A DNA stretch of 64,000 bases, taken from the NCBI GenBank assembly GCA_964036045.1, contig OZ038384.1, positions 24,605,000 through 24,668,999 on the forward strand, in the 5' to 3' direction. Below, in pieces: positions 9,574-21,850 of this stretch. Source of the DNA: Eutreptiella sp. 'Long Island Sound 2002'. Its lineage: Eukaryota; Euglenozoa; Euglenophyceae; Eutreptiales; Eutreptiaceae. Within the stretch, counting starts at the first letter, position 1; every line of letters starts with the position of its first letter. Both the position numbers and the translations under genes were made by a program. Under the pieces are notes generated by a model that was not told the origin of the DNA, did no database searches, and saw only the letters and a list, made by a program, of their open reading frames with translations.

Positions 9574-10582
9574 TGTTAAATTCACCCTTTGCATCTTGTT
9601 CCTCTATTTGAATAGTCTCAGTATCCTTTGGCTGCACTTGCTGTGGTGTTTGTTCCTGTTTCATTTCAGGTACTCAAAGATTTCGATGAAATATAAAACC
9701 AGACAGAGACACCAAGACGAGCAGAAATGGGATCAATAAATTCAATAAAGAACTTGATAGGGCTCCACAATGAAGTGACAAACAATGGTTGGGGTTGGGC
9801 CTGGTGCTTGCTTGTATGCATGCATGTATGCTTCAGAACCACTCAGGACTTTGAAGCGTCTTCAGTCTGCACTCTGGAAATGGCAACAACAGTGAATAGT
9901 AACTTCAGATCAGGGCCAAAATGATATATCTCAGCAATCAGGCCTCCTGCAAAGATAGTCGAACAAACGAAGGAAAAATGGATTCTCCATGATGAAAAAG
10001 GATAGAAAATAACTATACATGTCTTCCAGGAATTTTCTGTAGCTCGGGAATGAATAAATTTATGTCTGCAGAAATTCCCTGATGACCTCAGAACTCAGTA
10101 GGAGTCGCCCATAGTGGAAGCGGCGCGCTCACGGGGCAAAATGGTCAAAAAATGAAATAGTCTTATGACCACTATACAGATGCGGAACTTTATGCTGAGT
10201 CTAAAAGTCATATTCTTTTTCTGTGAAACCACCATGTGTTGAAGAAAAATGCAGATTACTGTACAGCTCAATCTCAATGAGACTAGCCACAAAAAAAGAT
10301 AAAGCAAATGCCAACACCAATGTTGTGCTATATTACAAATAGTGTTCAAAGAAGAAACAATGGAAGAACAAACAATAACTAATGGCATATAATATAATAG
10401 ATAAACCCTACCTTGAATTAAAGTTAAGCCATTAAGCGTCTTTTGTCCATATTAGAAGTGAACCAGCTCCGTGAATAAGATTTCCCCCAATGTCCCAACC
10501 AAACTCCAATAAAGATTAATACCATTGCTCCATATGATACCAACGTTTTGAGAAATTGTTGCTCATTCATTAACTTCTAACA
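9574..10582 (-). repeat. 5' LTR of the minus-strand gypsy element
   Basis: This ~1.0 kb AT-rich segment lies between the primer-binding site and LINE copy C. On the plus strand it begins TGTTAAATTC and ends CTTCTAACA, giving the canonical TG...CA termini with a TGTTA/TAACA inverted repeat. The partner LTR is outside the window, so the boundaries rest on termini and context only. No long ORF is present. Confidence 0.7.
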
Positions 10583-10861
10583 ACGAACACCCCTACTATC
10601 CGCTCCGGCACTCCTGCCACACACCGAAACACCTGACACAAACCCTCACATGCCACGACCTGAGCCCAGACACGGCTTACATCCTCCACTACATCTACTC
10701 CTACCTCACACAAGGACAACCAGAACAAGGACTCGAAGCCATGTCCCCCCGCGCAAAACGCATCATCTCCGAGGGAAAAGGGGTGTGCGCCACCCCCATT
10801 CTACAGCCCACAACCCCGGTGGCCCGCCTCTACAGGCCTCGCCATATACGCCTACCGGCCC

Positions 10862-11386
10862 ATGAACCCATGCAGCCTCCCACAGCCATCACAGACGGAC
10901 CTAGTCTTCTTCACCGACGCCTCAGGTGAGTCCGCCCTCACAGCCATCACCGGGGGAGCCACCCTGCAACTGACCCACACCGAGGGACACTACCACAAGG
11001 ACCACCACACCAACCACACCACCTACGGGACCTCCTCCCACGGGGAACAGGGGGCCATAGCCGATGTCATCGCCAAAATTGCGATTCACCAATCCGCCCT
11101 CCTCCCGCACGTCGTCCAGGTCTGGTTCGTAGTGGACGCCACTGTCGACACACACCTATCCCTCCGCATAGAACGACAGTTACTCCACAAAGCCACCGCG
11201 ACGAGCCTCGGCACCCTAGCACTGCTACTCTGGAAAGCCCTCCGCAGCCTCCACCCGTACGACCAACTTCACATCGTGAAACAAGAGTCCGACAGGCACC
11301 AATACGGAAATGGTAAGGTCAACATCCAGGCAGTACACCAGCGCACTACGCACTTACCCATCCTCCAGGTGCCAGACCTCGACTGA
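10862..11386 (+). pseudogene. LINE RNase H domain (copy C)
   Basis: The frame encodes 174 residues. VFFTDAS near residue 15 gives the first catalytic Asp. HGEQGAIADVI supplies the Glu, VVDATVD the second Asp, and the HIVKQES...YGNGK stretch matches the last motif except that the final Asp is replaced by Asn. RNase H would remove the RNA strand after reverse transcription. The preceding segment (10,650-10,860) continues the alignment with copy B in another frame, and a TGA at 11,384-11,386 truncates the product relative to copy B. Confidence 0.6.
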
Positions 11387-12156
11387 AACCACACACACCT
11401 CGGACACATACCCCCCAAGCCGGAACCCCATCGGACCCCGGACTGGGTACCGGACAACGCCCCCTATACCTCACACGACAGAGCATACTATTACCCCCGC
11501 CCCATCCAATATCTCACCTGCGCGCTCGAAGACAGGGACAGCCGAGTCCACATCCAAGAGCTCCAGGAGAAGCTGAAAGTCCCCCTCTACCACTCGGCGC
11601 TACGCCCAGCTTGCGTCCCAGCCCACCTGCAGAAACGACGCATCCGGCTCCTCAGGGAGCAACTGCCACTCCTCACCAGGGTTGCCGGGTGGCTCGCCTG
11701 CAAACACATCTGCGTCCCGGAAGAACACACTGCCCATGCGACCACACCACCTCGGAAGACTGGGAACAATTCAAGATATACCCCCTCCATACAGGGAGGG
11801 ACACACTAGTGGGCTGGTCCCCGGCGGAAACCCTACAGCAACACGAAGGCTGGCCGACCCACAGCCACGCACACCAGGCCACCGAACACCTCTTAAGGGA
11901 TCTGCTGATCAAGGAAACCACTATGAGAGGGGCACAGACACAGGCCCTGCAACAGCACCTCACGAAACACGCGGAGGACCCGATGGGGGCAGCAGCGCAC
12001 CTCCAGCTAGAGGCAGTCCGCAGGGCAGCGGCCCGAATGGTACACCGCAGGCGCCTCCTGTTGACACACACGGAGCAACTCACCAACCCCACCGACAGGG
12101 ACCACATAATACGTCTTATCAATTACCATGCTGTGCATGACCCAGAGATCCGCTAA
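11387..12156 (+). pseudogene. C-terminal part of LINE ORF2 (copy C)
   Basis: Downstream of the TGA, the same frame continues to about 11,700 (HSALRPACVPAHLQK, matching copy B's YSALRPDSLPAHLQK). It then shifts to the 11,611-12,156 frame, whose THCPCDHTTSEDWEQF block matches copy B's KCICSHAEEETWDHF zinc knuckle. Here the His and the last Cys are replaced. A helical C-terminal segment then aligns with copy B's 38,351-38,722 frame. Confidence 0.5.
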
Positions 12157-13167
12157 ACTGCTCCGCCCCCCATACACGCCCCCCATCTCCGTCCACAGGA
12201 CTCCAAGACACCACCAGAGCACCAAAGAAGAACACCCACGGCAAGACCCCCCCGCCGCAACCACCCGTGACACCGCAGGACCAGTCACCTCTCACCCATG
12301 GGACCACCCGGCACCGCCCAGCCGAGCCCATCTCGCCCAAAACAACCCAAAAATCAGCGTGGACGCGCTAGACCTCGATAGCCTGCCCCGCGAGACACCC
12401 CCAGACCCAGGGAACCCCCCCCCCCCCACACCAGCCACCATCAGCGCCCCCGACCTCCTCCGAGCAACCCTCCAAGGCAGGGCCCTAGACACTCCCCTGG
12501 GCTTGTACCGCCTGCAAGAGAGCTACACCAAGCTCACCGTCAATGCCCTCCGGGACTTAGTCACCCCAGGGCAAGGTCTCCGCGAGGACATCGTAGACCT
12601 TGTCGTCTGGAGGGCCCGCCAACACATCCAAGGCCAGCACATCTGGATCCGCTCCATCAAGTGGGGCCAGGCCCTGACACACGACACCGACACCAACGTC
12701 ACACGCCAAGGAACCACACGCCTACGGCGAGCCCCAGCAGAGAAAGACCACCAGGCGGACCCGAGCCGTCCGGATCAGTGGGAACAGGCCACCGCACCAA
12801 CCCGCAACACCGCCCTCCGCGCTGCCGTCCTCTGCACCCCCCATGACGACCTCCCCCCCCCCGCCTACAGACAGGCACCAACCCCCTGCCTGGGGGCTGG
12901 TGCACAGTCCTCCAGCGCCGGCACTACTACGTAGAGGCCGCCACAGCAACGTCCCCTGGCCGACAATGGGTCCTCAAGGGGACCAACACCATGCTCGCCC
13001 CGGAAGCCGGCCCACCCGGGGCAATAGGGGACCCCAAAACCCCGCAGAAGGTCATCAGGGGCGTCTTTCAGCCAGGGGACCAAGCCCCGGCCCGCGCCCT
13101 GGCCCAAATCACCTCCGTGCGGGCGGCCTACCACCTGGCACTTGCCATGCTCTGCCTGTTCCAGTGA
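12128..13167 (+). pseudogene. LINE downstream ORF X (copy C)
   Basis: A 268-residue frame (12,128-12,934) continues in another frame to about 13,167. After a Pro-rich start, residues ~95-190 contain GQGLREDIVDLVVWRAR and HIWIRSIKWGQ. These correspond to copy B's GEGVRDFLFDAFLHVA and RIWVPPIDWGRHL. The next segment (HYYVEAATAT...QWVLKGTNTML) corresponds to copy B's NYHAPTDHWVVHGTDSLLP. No known family is recognised. Conservation between two diverged copies argues for a real protein. Its place after the RNase H ORF is unusual for a LINE. Confidence 0.4.
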
Positions 13168-13379
13168 ATCAAGCGCCGCTGGCCGTCCATAGGCACAGTG
13201 CCCTGGATCTTGGTCAACCCCAGGGCCCACACAAAAGTCATGGCGGGCCCTGACACGCGGAAGGACCCCCCCCCCAGGGCCACAACACATTCTCACCTGC
13301 GGCCACCACGCCATCCACAGGGTCTTCCGCCGCATGGACCTTAGCCCACCCCTACAGTACCCTCTTCCCACCACCGACC

Positions 13380-14580
13380 AAGAGGTGCACTAAATACGCA
13401 CGCTCATCTGCGAAATCCTTTCCGGGGCCGCAGAAGACGGCAAGCTTCTCCTCCAAACTTCCCGGCCTACAAGAGACCAGACGGGCGCGCCGCTGCAAGC
13501 GGACACGTACACCGACAGAACACACGCCAATCCAGTCCCACACCCCCCCAGTCTGCCCCTGCCCCTGCCCCTCCCTCCCCAGTCCCTACCCAGCGGCCCA
13601 CACACGCCCACCATCGCGCGCAGCCCCGGGCCCCGCAACACGGGCCTCCGCCACCCGCCCGACCACCCACACACGCCCGCCACAGACCCTCCCGCCGGAG
13701 GCCCCCCAACGCCCCCCACACGCGGCAACCCACACAGACCCACAGCGAAGATCCCCACGCTCCACAGCACACCCACCCCGCCGAGTGATTCACGCACACC
13801 CCCCAAACACACCCCGGAAACCTCAGGCTCAACCCCGCGGCTGCCGAATGCAGCCCACGCGAACTGTTCGCCCCCGCGGACGCCGAACCGCACGCCCTCA
13901 CGCATTGCAGGAGCCCAGCCCAGCTGAACCCGAAAGGCGGAGACCGCAGCCCTGCGCATCCCCTGCCCACTGCTGCCGACCAGATCAGCTTGCCGGGCCC
14001 CTCCAGCCACCCGCCCCCAAACCTGCAGCCTGAGGAGATACCCTCCATCCTCCCCGCGGTGGGAGCAGCGGAGGCCGCTGCGGCCCACAAAGCCGCACCC
14101 GCCCGCATGACAGCACGACCCACATCCCCAAAAACCACCACTTCCTCCTCGTCCTCATCCTCACCTACATTCTCCACCTCCTCCTCCGACCCCCCCCTCC
14201 TCGCCGACCTCATCCAAAAGGCCACGGCCAAAGCCGAAGCTGCACCCGCACGCCAAGCTGCCGGAGGCCCCCCGACCCCCACACAGGTAACCCCGGCACC
14301 CCGGCAGCACACCAGGAACCCCCTCCACCCAGCACCGGTGCCCTCACACCTCGGGAACGAAGTCCTCCCCAACCTCGAACCGGACCCCAACCCAAAACCG
14401 GACCCCAAACCAAAGCCGGAACCCCAACGACAACACCTGCAGCAACAGCACCACCACCACCACCACCAACAACAACATCACCAACAGCACCAATACCACC
14501 CCACACAGCCCCACAAATGACAAAAGGCGCCACGGCAGCAGAGGAGGCCCCGCCTTTATCCAAACCCTAACCCAAACACA
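13380..14580 (+). other. Proline/histidine/glutamine-coding low-complexity tail of LINE copy C
   Basis: This is C-rich low-complexity DNA with CCA/CAC/CAG runs, including a His/Gln run at about 14,445-14,500. Frames are open on several strands because of composition. The Trp/Arg domain found near the 3' ends of copies A, B and D is not seen here. I assign no gene. Confidence 0.4.
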
Positions 14581-14868
14581 AGCCAGGACCCCGCACCCAC
14601 CGCATCCCGAGCCCCCCTTCCCCCAACGAGAGCCGCCACGAAGGGGGCGGCCACACAACACAGCCCCGTCCAGACCCTCGTCAACATCTCCATCTCCAAG
14701 CGCCCCGGCGACCCCAACAAACGACCACCACCGCTGGCCAGACCGACCCGGGGACGTGGGACCCGTCGGCCTCCGTCGCCGTCCTGATGCGTTCCCGTGG
14801 GGGGCCTGGCCACGGGACGCTGCGGTGACACGCACAGGCAAGCAGGCAGGCAAAGCACTGCGCTCACA

Positions 14869-17849
14869 GGGGCATCATTACGCTCGTGTCATGAGACAAA
14901 GCATTTCAGGATCCTTGCCACTCTGCAACGAGGGAACAAAAGTATGTACAGCAACACATCAGAATATGTACACATGGGGTTAAGACTGGACTAGGGTAAG
15001 GGCATCACAGGACAATGAACACTCAGTCCCGACTTGTATCCCAATCCCAGGTCCATCCCTCTCAGTGGCTGGCAAGGGCGGGGGCTCAAATACAACCCAC
15101 GCCCTACTCAGTCCGGACCCTGAAACCCTGCCAAAAGGGGAGGTGTACCGCCCAGCCACAGGCGAGTTCCTGGAAACCAAGTGGCTCCGAGGCCAACCGA
15201 TCGTAGTTCCCTATGCTCCCTCAACAACAGGTCACAACTTCTCTCTGAGCCAGAGATATGGCCCCGCCATTATCCCCTAGGAGTTGGTAGCTGAAAATGG
15301 GCTGTTTCAGCCCAAAATGATATTAGCTCGAAAATCTCCAAAATTGACACCTCGTCTGGACCCGCCAGAGGTAGGGACGAGGCAACCGACCCTATGCCCT
15401 TTGAGTATGAACTCCCTGGAGCTCTCACCCAACCTGGTTCCCTCTGATGTCCCGGCCTCAGAGCACCTCGGGTTCGTCACGTGGGGTCATAATTGCCAAA
15501 ATGGCAAAATCGGCCGTCTCGGGCGACCGTCCAGGGTAGGAAACCTTGGCGATTTTGTCGCGCCAAGCCTTGATTCACGACCCTTGGTATCCCCGTTGGT
15601 CCCATGCCCTGGGTTATCGCTTGCTGTCACGCTGGCTGCTTGCTGTTCATCGAGGGGATGAACACGCGGATGGGGCAGAAGGCAGCATGCGGTGCAAAGG
15701 GGGGGATCATGGATCGCACCAAAAGTTGAATAACTCCGGATGAGCCGGAGGAGTAATTACGAAACTCAATGGTGTTCAACCCTTGGTCATATGCTACAAT
15801 ATTCAGCGTTCATTCCTGGCTACATTTTGTGCCACATGGAGATATGGTAGTTCTAATATGGCATACAATGGCAAAAACAGCGAAATATGGCCAAAATGGC
15901 CCACTCTCATGATTCCATATCTCCATGGCCACAGCAAGGATCTTTTCAACCAAGGATGCTATAGACACATGGGACCTAGGTCCCAATATATGCCACTTGC
16001 CAACCCTCATGGTCGCCTCTAGTCATTTTCTCCATTGGAGGGAAAGTGATACACAAATGGGGCAGAATGGCAACATACCCCAAATTGGGTGACTCACAAC
16101 TCTCCCTTCGAGAGGAGAGGCCACATGAGGAAACACCCCATTCGATGCGGGTTTATGTGCCCTCTCCGAATTGCCCTTACCCTTGGTCAAGTGGCGCACG
16201 CAACCTCGGGGGCAAAATCAGGGGGAGATGGGGTTTGTGGCCATTCCGGGCAAAACGGCCAAAATCCACCCAAAAGTGGTCCCTCCAAATATCGTATCTC
16301 CGTATCACAAGAGAAACGAGCCTCGGGCTTTTGCATGGATGCAAACCGAAGCTTTGCTTCCCTTTTGCAACAAGAGTTGAGGTTCAAAGCATAATGGAAA
16401 CATTTTTAACACCTCAATCCTTGAAGCACACTATTTATGGGAAAAAGTGCATATATCGGCGATATTGGTACGTACATATCTTTGGGTCATTGAGGAACAA
16501 AAATATGAGTAAACACTTTTGGAGTAGGCCCATAGTAGGTGCCTTCAGATATGCACACTATGGTTAGATTGTCTCCGCCCACTCGTGTCATTGGTGCTTG
16601 GATATGACCGCGTGTGCAAAGAGGCAGTATGGCACGCGTGCTCACAAGGCGAAATTATACAAAATAGAAAACAAGGTTGTAAAAATCAGCCAAGCCATCC
16701 ACGATGTTCTTCGTGGTCTCTACTTTACATATTGCCTTGATTCGAGGCTCAACTTTCCATAGGCTTCGGGTACGAGCCTCGGGGGTTTGGCCATTTTGGC
16801 CTAATTTTCGACCAAAACTTGCCCTCTTTCGAAAATAGAGATTTGGTACGCATTGAATTGCGTGAAACCATCGTTGAGTTGGCTCAAAAACCGTAAATGA
16901 CCTGGGGCTTTTGGTCTGGTGAGCATTGTGTTCGGTTATTAAGGTTCATGCTCACAAGGCCACAAAGTTAGCGTTTGCGCACGCAAACGACTTGGGTTTG
17001 CGAAACCCATAGGCTGCCTGAAACATCGCCATTGCCCGCTTCCCTATACAAAAATGATATGCCCGCGTGAAAGGGCCATGGATGAAGGGCATAGGGGGGG
17101 AATGTAGGGTTCCGTCCGAACTCATGGTCCTTGAGAACCATGAGTTCGAGCGATGGACGGAAAAGCTTGCGCGCTGATTTTCTCGAAGACGCAACGGCGA
17201 AACATTCTGGTGAACACACCAGATGAAGGTACATTCAAAACCCTCTAGATTCAGCCCTCAAGTTCTCTTAGAACCTCAAAGGTACCCGAGAAAAATCCCT
17301 CACAAAACTCGCCACGGAGAAGCGACGAAAGCGCGCGAACAGGCGACATCAGGCGGCGATTTCACGACAATCAGAAATCGCGGTAGAAATCGGGTATTTC
17401 ACCGATTTCCGACTGAGAATCGCCTAATACAATAAAACTATGGTATTTATGAATCGATTTATTCGTTAGAAATCGGATTCCAGATTTCGCGGGTTAGAGA
17501 ACAGGGATATCCCGCTGACAGCCGGTGTCAACGGCTTCCGCACGGGTGTGACGGCTCACAGGCCTCCGCGCCATGGGCCATGGGTTCTGGGTACCGCTTG
17601 AGTCCAGCCCAGGCCCCAACCTGCCCCCACTGCCCACCAAGCCGTCCAGCCCCAAGGCTGCAAACAATGCCCGACCCCCAAGCCCCACCAGAACGCCAAG
17701 GGACGGTCCATGGCACGTGTGGGGGCTTTGCATAGGTAGTTTATCGCCTAAACACCAGCATTTGAGTTATTCAGGGTGTTCAGGGCTAGGGAGGGGGGTG
17801 TTTTTGCAATGCGCACACCCATGTGGACTTTGCATAAACAGGGATGCTA
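14869..17849. other. Geneless stretch between LINE copies C and D
   Basis: Base composition is near balanced and there is no ORF with a recognisable domain. Recurrent GCCAAAATGGC/GGCCATTTTGGCC-type near-palindromes occur (about 15,495, 15,868, 15,890, 16,250, 16,788). A small cluster of GAAATCG hairpins lies at 17,356-17,409. I see no RNA gene. Confidence 0.4.
17356..17409. repeat. Two adjacent perfect 8-bp-stem inverted repeats (GAAATCG family)
   Basis: GCGATTTC...GAAATCGC (17,356-17,381) is followed five bases later by GAAATCGG...CCGATTTC (17,386-17,409). Further GAAATCG/CGATTT copies occur to about 17,490. They could be hairpins or protein-binding half-sites. Confidence 0.5.
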
Positions 17850-18867
17850 GGGGCATACCCACAGCACCGTCACCACCACCACCAGCGTCACCGCCACCAG
17901 CACCCCTGCTACCACCACAACCACCACCATCACCACCCTCACCACCATCTCCAGCACTACCCCCACCTCCACCACTATCACTGCCCACCACCCTGGCCAA
18001 CCGGGCCACAACCCCCCGTGTACGAACAGCACCAGCACATGGGATGGCAACACCACCCACCAGGCGCTCCACCCCACTACCCCGCCTACCGTCAGGGACC
18101 GCCCCCCCCCCTACCAAGAATCGTGTCCGCCCGGCCACCACGTCCACGCCAAAGGCCCCCCCCAGGCCCACCAACACCCGGGACAACCCCCCCAACAAAC
18201 ACTGGACCCGTAGCACCTGCCGCCACCGCCACCGCATCCACCTCACCCGGCGCCACTCCCCTATGCGGCACATCCATGCAGGGTGGGGGACTTCCCCCGC
18301 CCCCCGGTCCCAGGCGGCACCACGCGAGGCCCTCCAGGCCCCAGGACGCCTCCTGACTGGCCTGACTGGCCCCGCGACGAGGCTTGATCCCGCAAACGGC
18401 GGCGCTCCTGCTTCTCCCCCGCGCGGCGCTCCCAGCCCCGACTGTCGCGCTCCCCGCAGCGCCAATGCGCCCGGTCCGCTCACTCGCGCCGCTCCCGCTC
18501 CCCAAGGCGCCTCCATGACCCCCCAGGGCCCCGTTTATGCCGTTCCCGCTCTGCCGAGCGCCACCACGCACGCCACCGCCGTCCCATGTCCACCTCCCCC
18601 TCCCCCCATGAAGGGCACCGCGCTTTCCGTTCCCCGCACCGCCGATACGTGTCCCTCACCCCTAGGCCCCGCGATCGCCGCTCCTGCTTCCCCGTGCGCT
18701 ACTACAGGCGCCATCGCCGTCCCATTTCCGCGTCCGCCTGCCAGCAAGAACAGCACAGCGCTTCCCGTTCCCCGCGCCGCCGATAGGCATCCTCCACCCG
18801 GAGCCCCCGCCACCGCCGGTTGAGGACCCCGAGCTCGGAAACCCCCCCCCCCGTGGCCCCCGCCCAC

Positions 18868-19251
18868 CTGGCCTGGTGGTCTCATTCCGCCCTGCGGGAG
18901 CTCCACCGCTTGGTGAAGTGAGCCGGGGGAGCGGAAAAGCGTGCCGGGGTGCACATGATCCACACCCTCGAGAGGATCTGCACCCGCACCCCTACCAACC
19001 CCAAGGAGACCCCCCCTGAGGCCGCTGTGCCGCAAGCGGCATGGGAGGCCCTCGTCCGGGACGCGGTCCAGCGCCTCGCCCCCCCTACACCCCCGAAACC
19101 CTCCGCCGGTGGCCCCAGACCACCCAACCCACGGGCATGGGTCATCGGCGCCCCACAGGCCCCCCACCCCCCACTCCACGACCAGCACACCGGGAAAGGA
19201 CAGGGCAAAGGGAAGGCCCGTGGCAAGGGGGCGAGGAGAGGCCCAAGGTAG
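18868..19251 (+). pseudogene. LINE copy D Trp/Arg-domain ORF
   Basis: The frame reads HLAWWSHSALRELHRLVK, then a TGA, then AGGAEKRAGVHMIHTLERI and PQAAWEALVRDAV, ending in a Gly/Lys-rich basic tail. It aligns residue by residue with copy A (about 950-1,355). The TGA replaces the TGG Trp codon of copy A, so this copy is inactivated. The 5' Pro-rich part lies at about 17,870-18,860, where frames are not reliable. Confidence 0.5.
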
Positions 19252-20094
19252 CAAGCAGGCGCCCACAGGATCAGGCCACCCGGGGCACCGCAACACAGGG
19301 GGTTGGAACCACCGGGGGACCAGGAAAAGCAAAGGCCAGGGGTTGCGGCACTGGGGGACAGGCAGCACCGACGGGCGCCAGGACGCACACGAAGGAGGGG
19401 CACGCGACACCGGAAGGACCAGCACCGCCCCACCCCCCCACCTCGTCGACACCGCGCGACCCCCGGAGGCGCACGCCTACCAAGACGCACCGCCGCAGCC
19501 CGGACCAGGCGCCGCACGGACCGCACCGGGTCCCGCCAAAGGACCACCGGGCCCTGTACAGGGGAAGGAGGGTACAGGAACACGGGGAGAAGGGGCTACA
19601 CCCACACAGGGAGCCGCCAAGAACACGGCACAACCCACCACCACACCCTAACTGCCAGGTGACGACCACGGCCGCAGCAAGGGCCACCACGCAGACGCAA
19701 CAGCAAGGGCACCAGAGAAGACGAGGACACGGCCACCACAGCCAGGACGGGGGACGACAAGGAGGCAGAAGGAAGGAAAGGGAGGGAACCCAAGACACCC
19801 GAGCGGACCACGATAGCTCACTCCACAGGACACGGCACAGCCCTAGGGGCAAGGACCCCCAGAGGACACGGGACCACGGCACAGGCCCCCAAGGGAGGCA
19901 ACCCCAGAGACCCCCCCCTGACCCACCAGGCCGGAGGGCACACCCAGACCCCCGCAACACAGACCCAACGAGCCGCACCACACTTACCCGCGCCCCCCGG
20001 CCACCAGCCAGCAACATAACCTCAGCTCGCGCTCGACACAACGAAGCGGGACAGTCTAACCAGCGCGACGCGAACCCCACGCCAGAACGGAGGT

Positions 20095-20420
20095 ACGATG
20101 GGCCGACCACGCACCACGGCACAGTGAAACACGGCACAACACGAGGCAATACAGCACACCGCAACACAGCGCAACGCCTTGCACCGCACCGCGACAAGGC
20201 ACCCCACGATACCACACAACACAGCATAACACAGCGAGGCGGGGTGCAGCACGGCGCAGCGCGCCACGCCACGGCAAGACGCACCACAGCAGGACACGGC
20301 AGGGCACGGCACGACAGAGCAAAGCGCACCGCAGCACAGCGCGCAACAGCACGGCGCAGCACAACAAAGCACAGCACAGCACAGCACGGCGCACCAAAGC
20401 ACACCACAGCACCAAAGCCA
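20095..20420. repeat. Short-unit AC-rich minisatellite (LINE D)
   Basis: GCACGGCGCA-like degenerate units match the copy A array at 2,040-2,340. The sequence just downstream (about 20,385-20,455) aligns with copy A at 2,295-2,360. Confidence 0.6.
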
Positions 20421-21479
20421 GGGACGGTAACTGAGGGTCTTACCGAGCAAGCCGCTACACACTCCAGAAAGGAAGGAAATGCGCCCACAACCGTGGAACA
20501 ACGCCAGAAGAGCCTGCCACGCACGGGCTAGGAGCCACCACACGCCTGTCAGTATAACCCCCCTACCCCGACAGCGGGGGCCCGCCCCCACTAACCGCCA
20601 CCAGAAAATTAGACCCGCCACCATCAAACCGGCACCGCAGGGGCGGGGAAACACGGGGCAACCCCGCCACCGCTAACCCATGACCTCACGAAACCAACTG
20701 GCGCAACCGCCCAGCTGGCAGAACCAGCATCTAACTCGACAGGACAGGCGCCCAGCTCAAGCGTGTATATAACCCACCCGACCCATGGGGCCGGGGCACG
20801 CCCGCAGCCACCCACAACACCAACAGCGAACCAGTTAGCCACACAGAATGCCGACCAGTGCGTGCACAAGCCGAGGAAAGCCGGAGGGAGGAACAGGGAA
20901 ACCCCCCCCAAAAAAATAAACACAGAAGGGGGGAACCTCCACCCGACCACAAACGCGCAACCGCTGGCCAACAGGAAAGAAGAAAAAGGGGCGGGGCAGA
21001 CAGACAACCGCAAAGCCGCGCACCCACTCCACATGAGGCCGGCAACCCTCCCTGCCAGGCAACACCAAAGGCAACACACACGGGGCCCCCCGATAGAACA
21101 CCGGGGGAGCACCCCGCCCAGCCCGGCGACGCCCAGCCAAAAGCGGCAGCCCACCACGACAACACAGCCGCCGAAGGGCCGGAGGAAAGGACACCCCGGA
21201 CATGCCGGCACACACCCCGGGGGAGAAGTGGTGGGCCGCCGGCCAAACAGATACCCGAAAGAACAAACCAAAGATGAAAGCCAAACGAAAGGGGGAGGGG
21301 GGGCAGAGACCAAGGGGCCCAAGACCGAAACAGGCGACGGCGACCACCACAGAGCCACAACACGACGCGGCCAAGAACCACACCCACAGAACCCCCCCCC
21401 CACAGCCAGGAGAACCGAGAGAAAAAAGGAGGGGGGGGGAGAAACCCCGCCCACGGCGACGTCCACATAACGCCATGCT

Positions 21480-21850
21480 ACAGGCAGCCCAACCAGGCGG
21501 TGGCGGGAAACGGACAGAGCGTGCCGAAGAGAGCGCACACACCAACACCCGGGCCAGAAAGTTGCAGGGTGCACGGAGAGCCAAAACTGCAACGCACGCA
21601 CCACAAACCCCAGCGTGGAATGGCAGATCGCAGCCAAAACCCATATCCAATCACACACACCCTAGACCCCAGCCAGGAATGGCGGGGTTACCGCGGAACC
21701 CAACTCCAAACGCACGCACGACGATCCCCAGCCAGGAATGGTGGGGCGAAGCTGAAGCCTGGGCCAAAACACACACACCCTGGACCCCGGCCAGGAATGG
21801 CGGGGTCACCGCGAAACGGAGACCCAAAAACAAGCACCACACAACAGTAG
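21480..21850. repeat. ~60-bp minisatellite (LINE D 3' region)
   Basis: CCAGCCAGGAATGGCGGGG-type cores recur near 21,678, 21,738 and 21,797, with more degenerate units upstream. The array corresponds to the longer copy A array at 3,290-3,900. Confidence 0.65.

Larger units (their letters stand above)
6365..10582 (-). mobile_element. Ty3/gypsy-type LTR retrotransposon, 5' half, minus strand
   Basis: Reading on the minus strand, the element begins with an LTR (10,582 to 9,574) and continues with a primer-binding site, gag, an aspartic protease and an NPP-containing module. It then stops at LINE copy A's (ACCT)n tail. Gag, protease and module lie in one frame, broken by TGA, TGA, TAA and TGA codons. 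RT, RNase H, integrase and the 3' LTR are not in the window. They should lie to its left if copy A inserted here. The outer LTR end abuts decayed LINE copy C, so this element probably inserted into copy C. Confidence 0.75.
10583..14868 (+). mobile_element. LINE-like element copy C, decayed and lacking its 5' part
   Basis: GC-rich, C-biased sequence starts abruptly at the gypsy LTR edge within the region just upstream of RNase H. It aligns with copy B through RNase H, the region that holds copy B's terminal zinc knuckle, and a downstream ORF. It then becomes a Pro/His/Gln-rich low-complexity tract and ends near an (AGGC)n-like run at about 14,840-14,862. Frameshifts occur near 10,855 and 11,700, with an in-frame TGA at 11,384. 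The copy is a fossil. Confidence 0.65.

Noticed and set aside
15480-16810. GGCCATTTTGGC motifs as a possible dinoflagellate spliced leader
   Set aside because: They share only a short core with the spliced-leader sequence and are spread as simple near-palindromes with no downstream donor.
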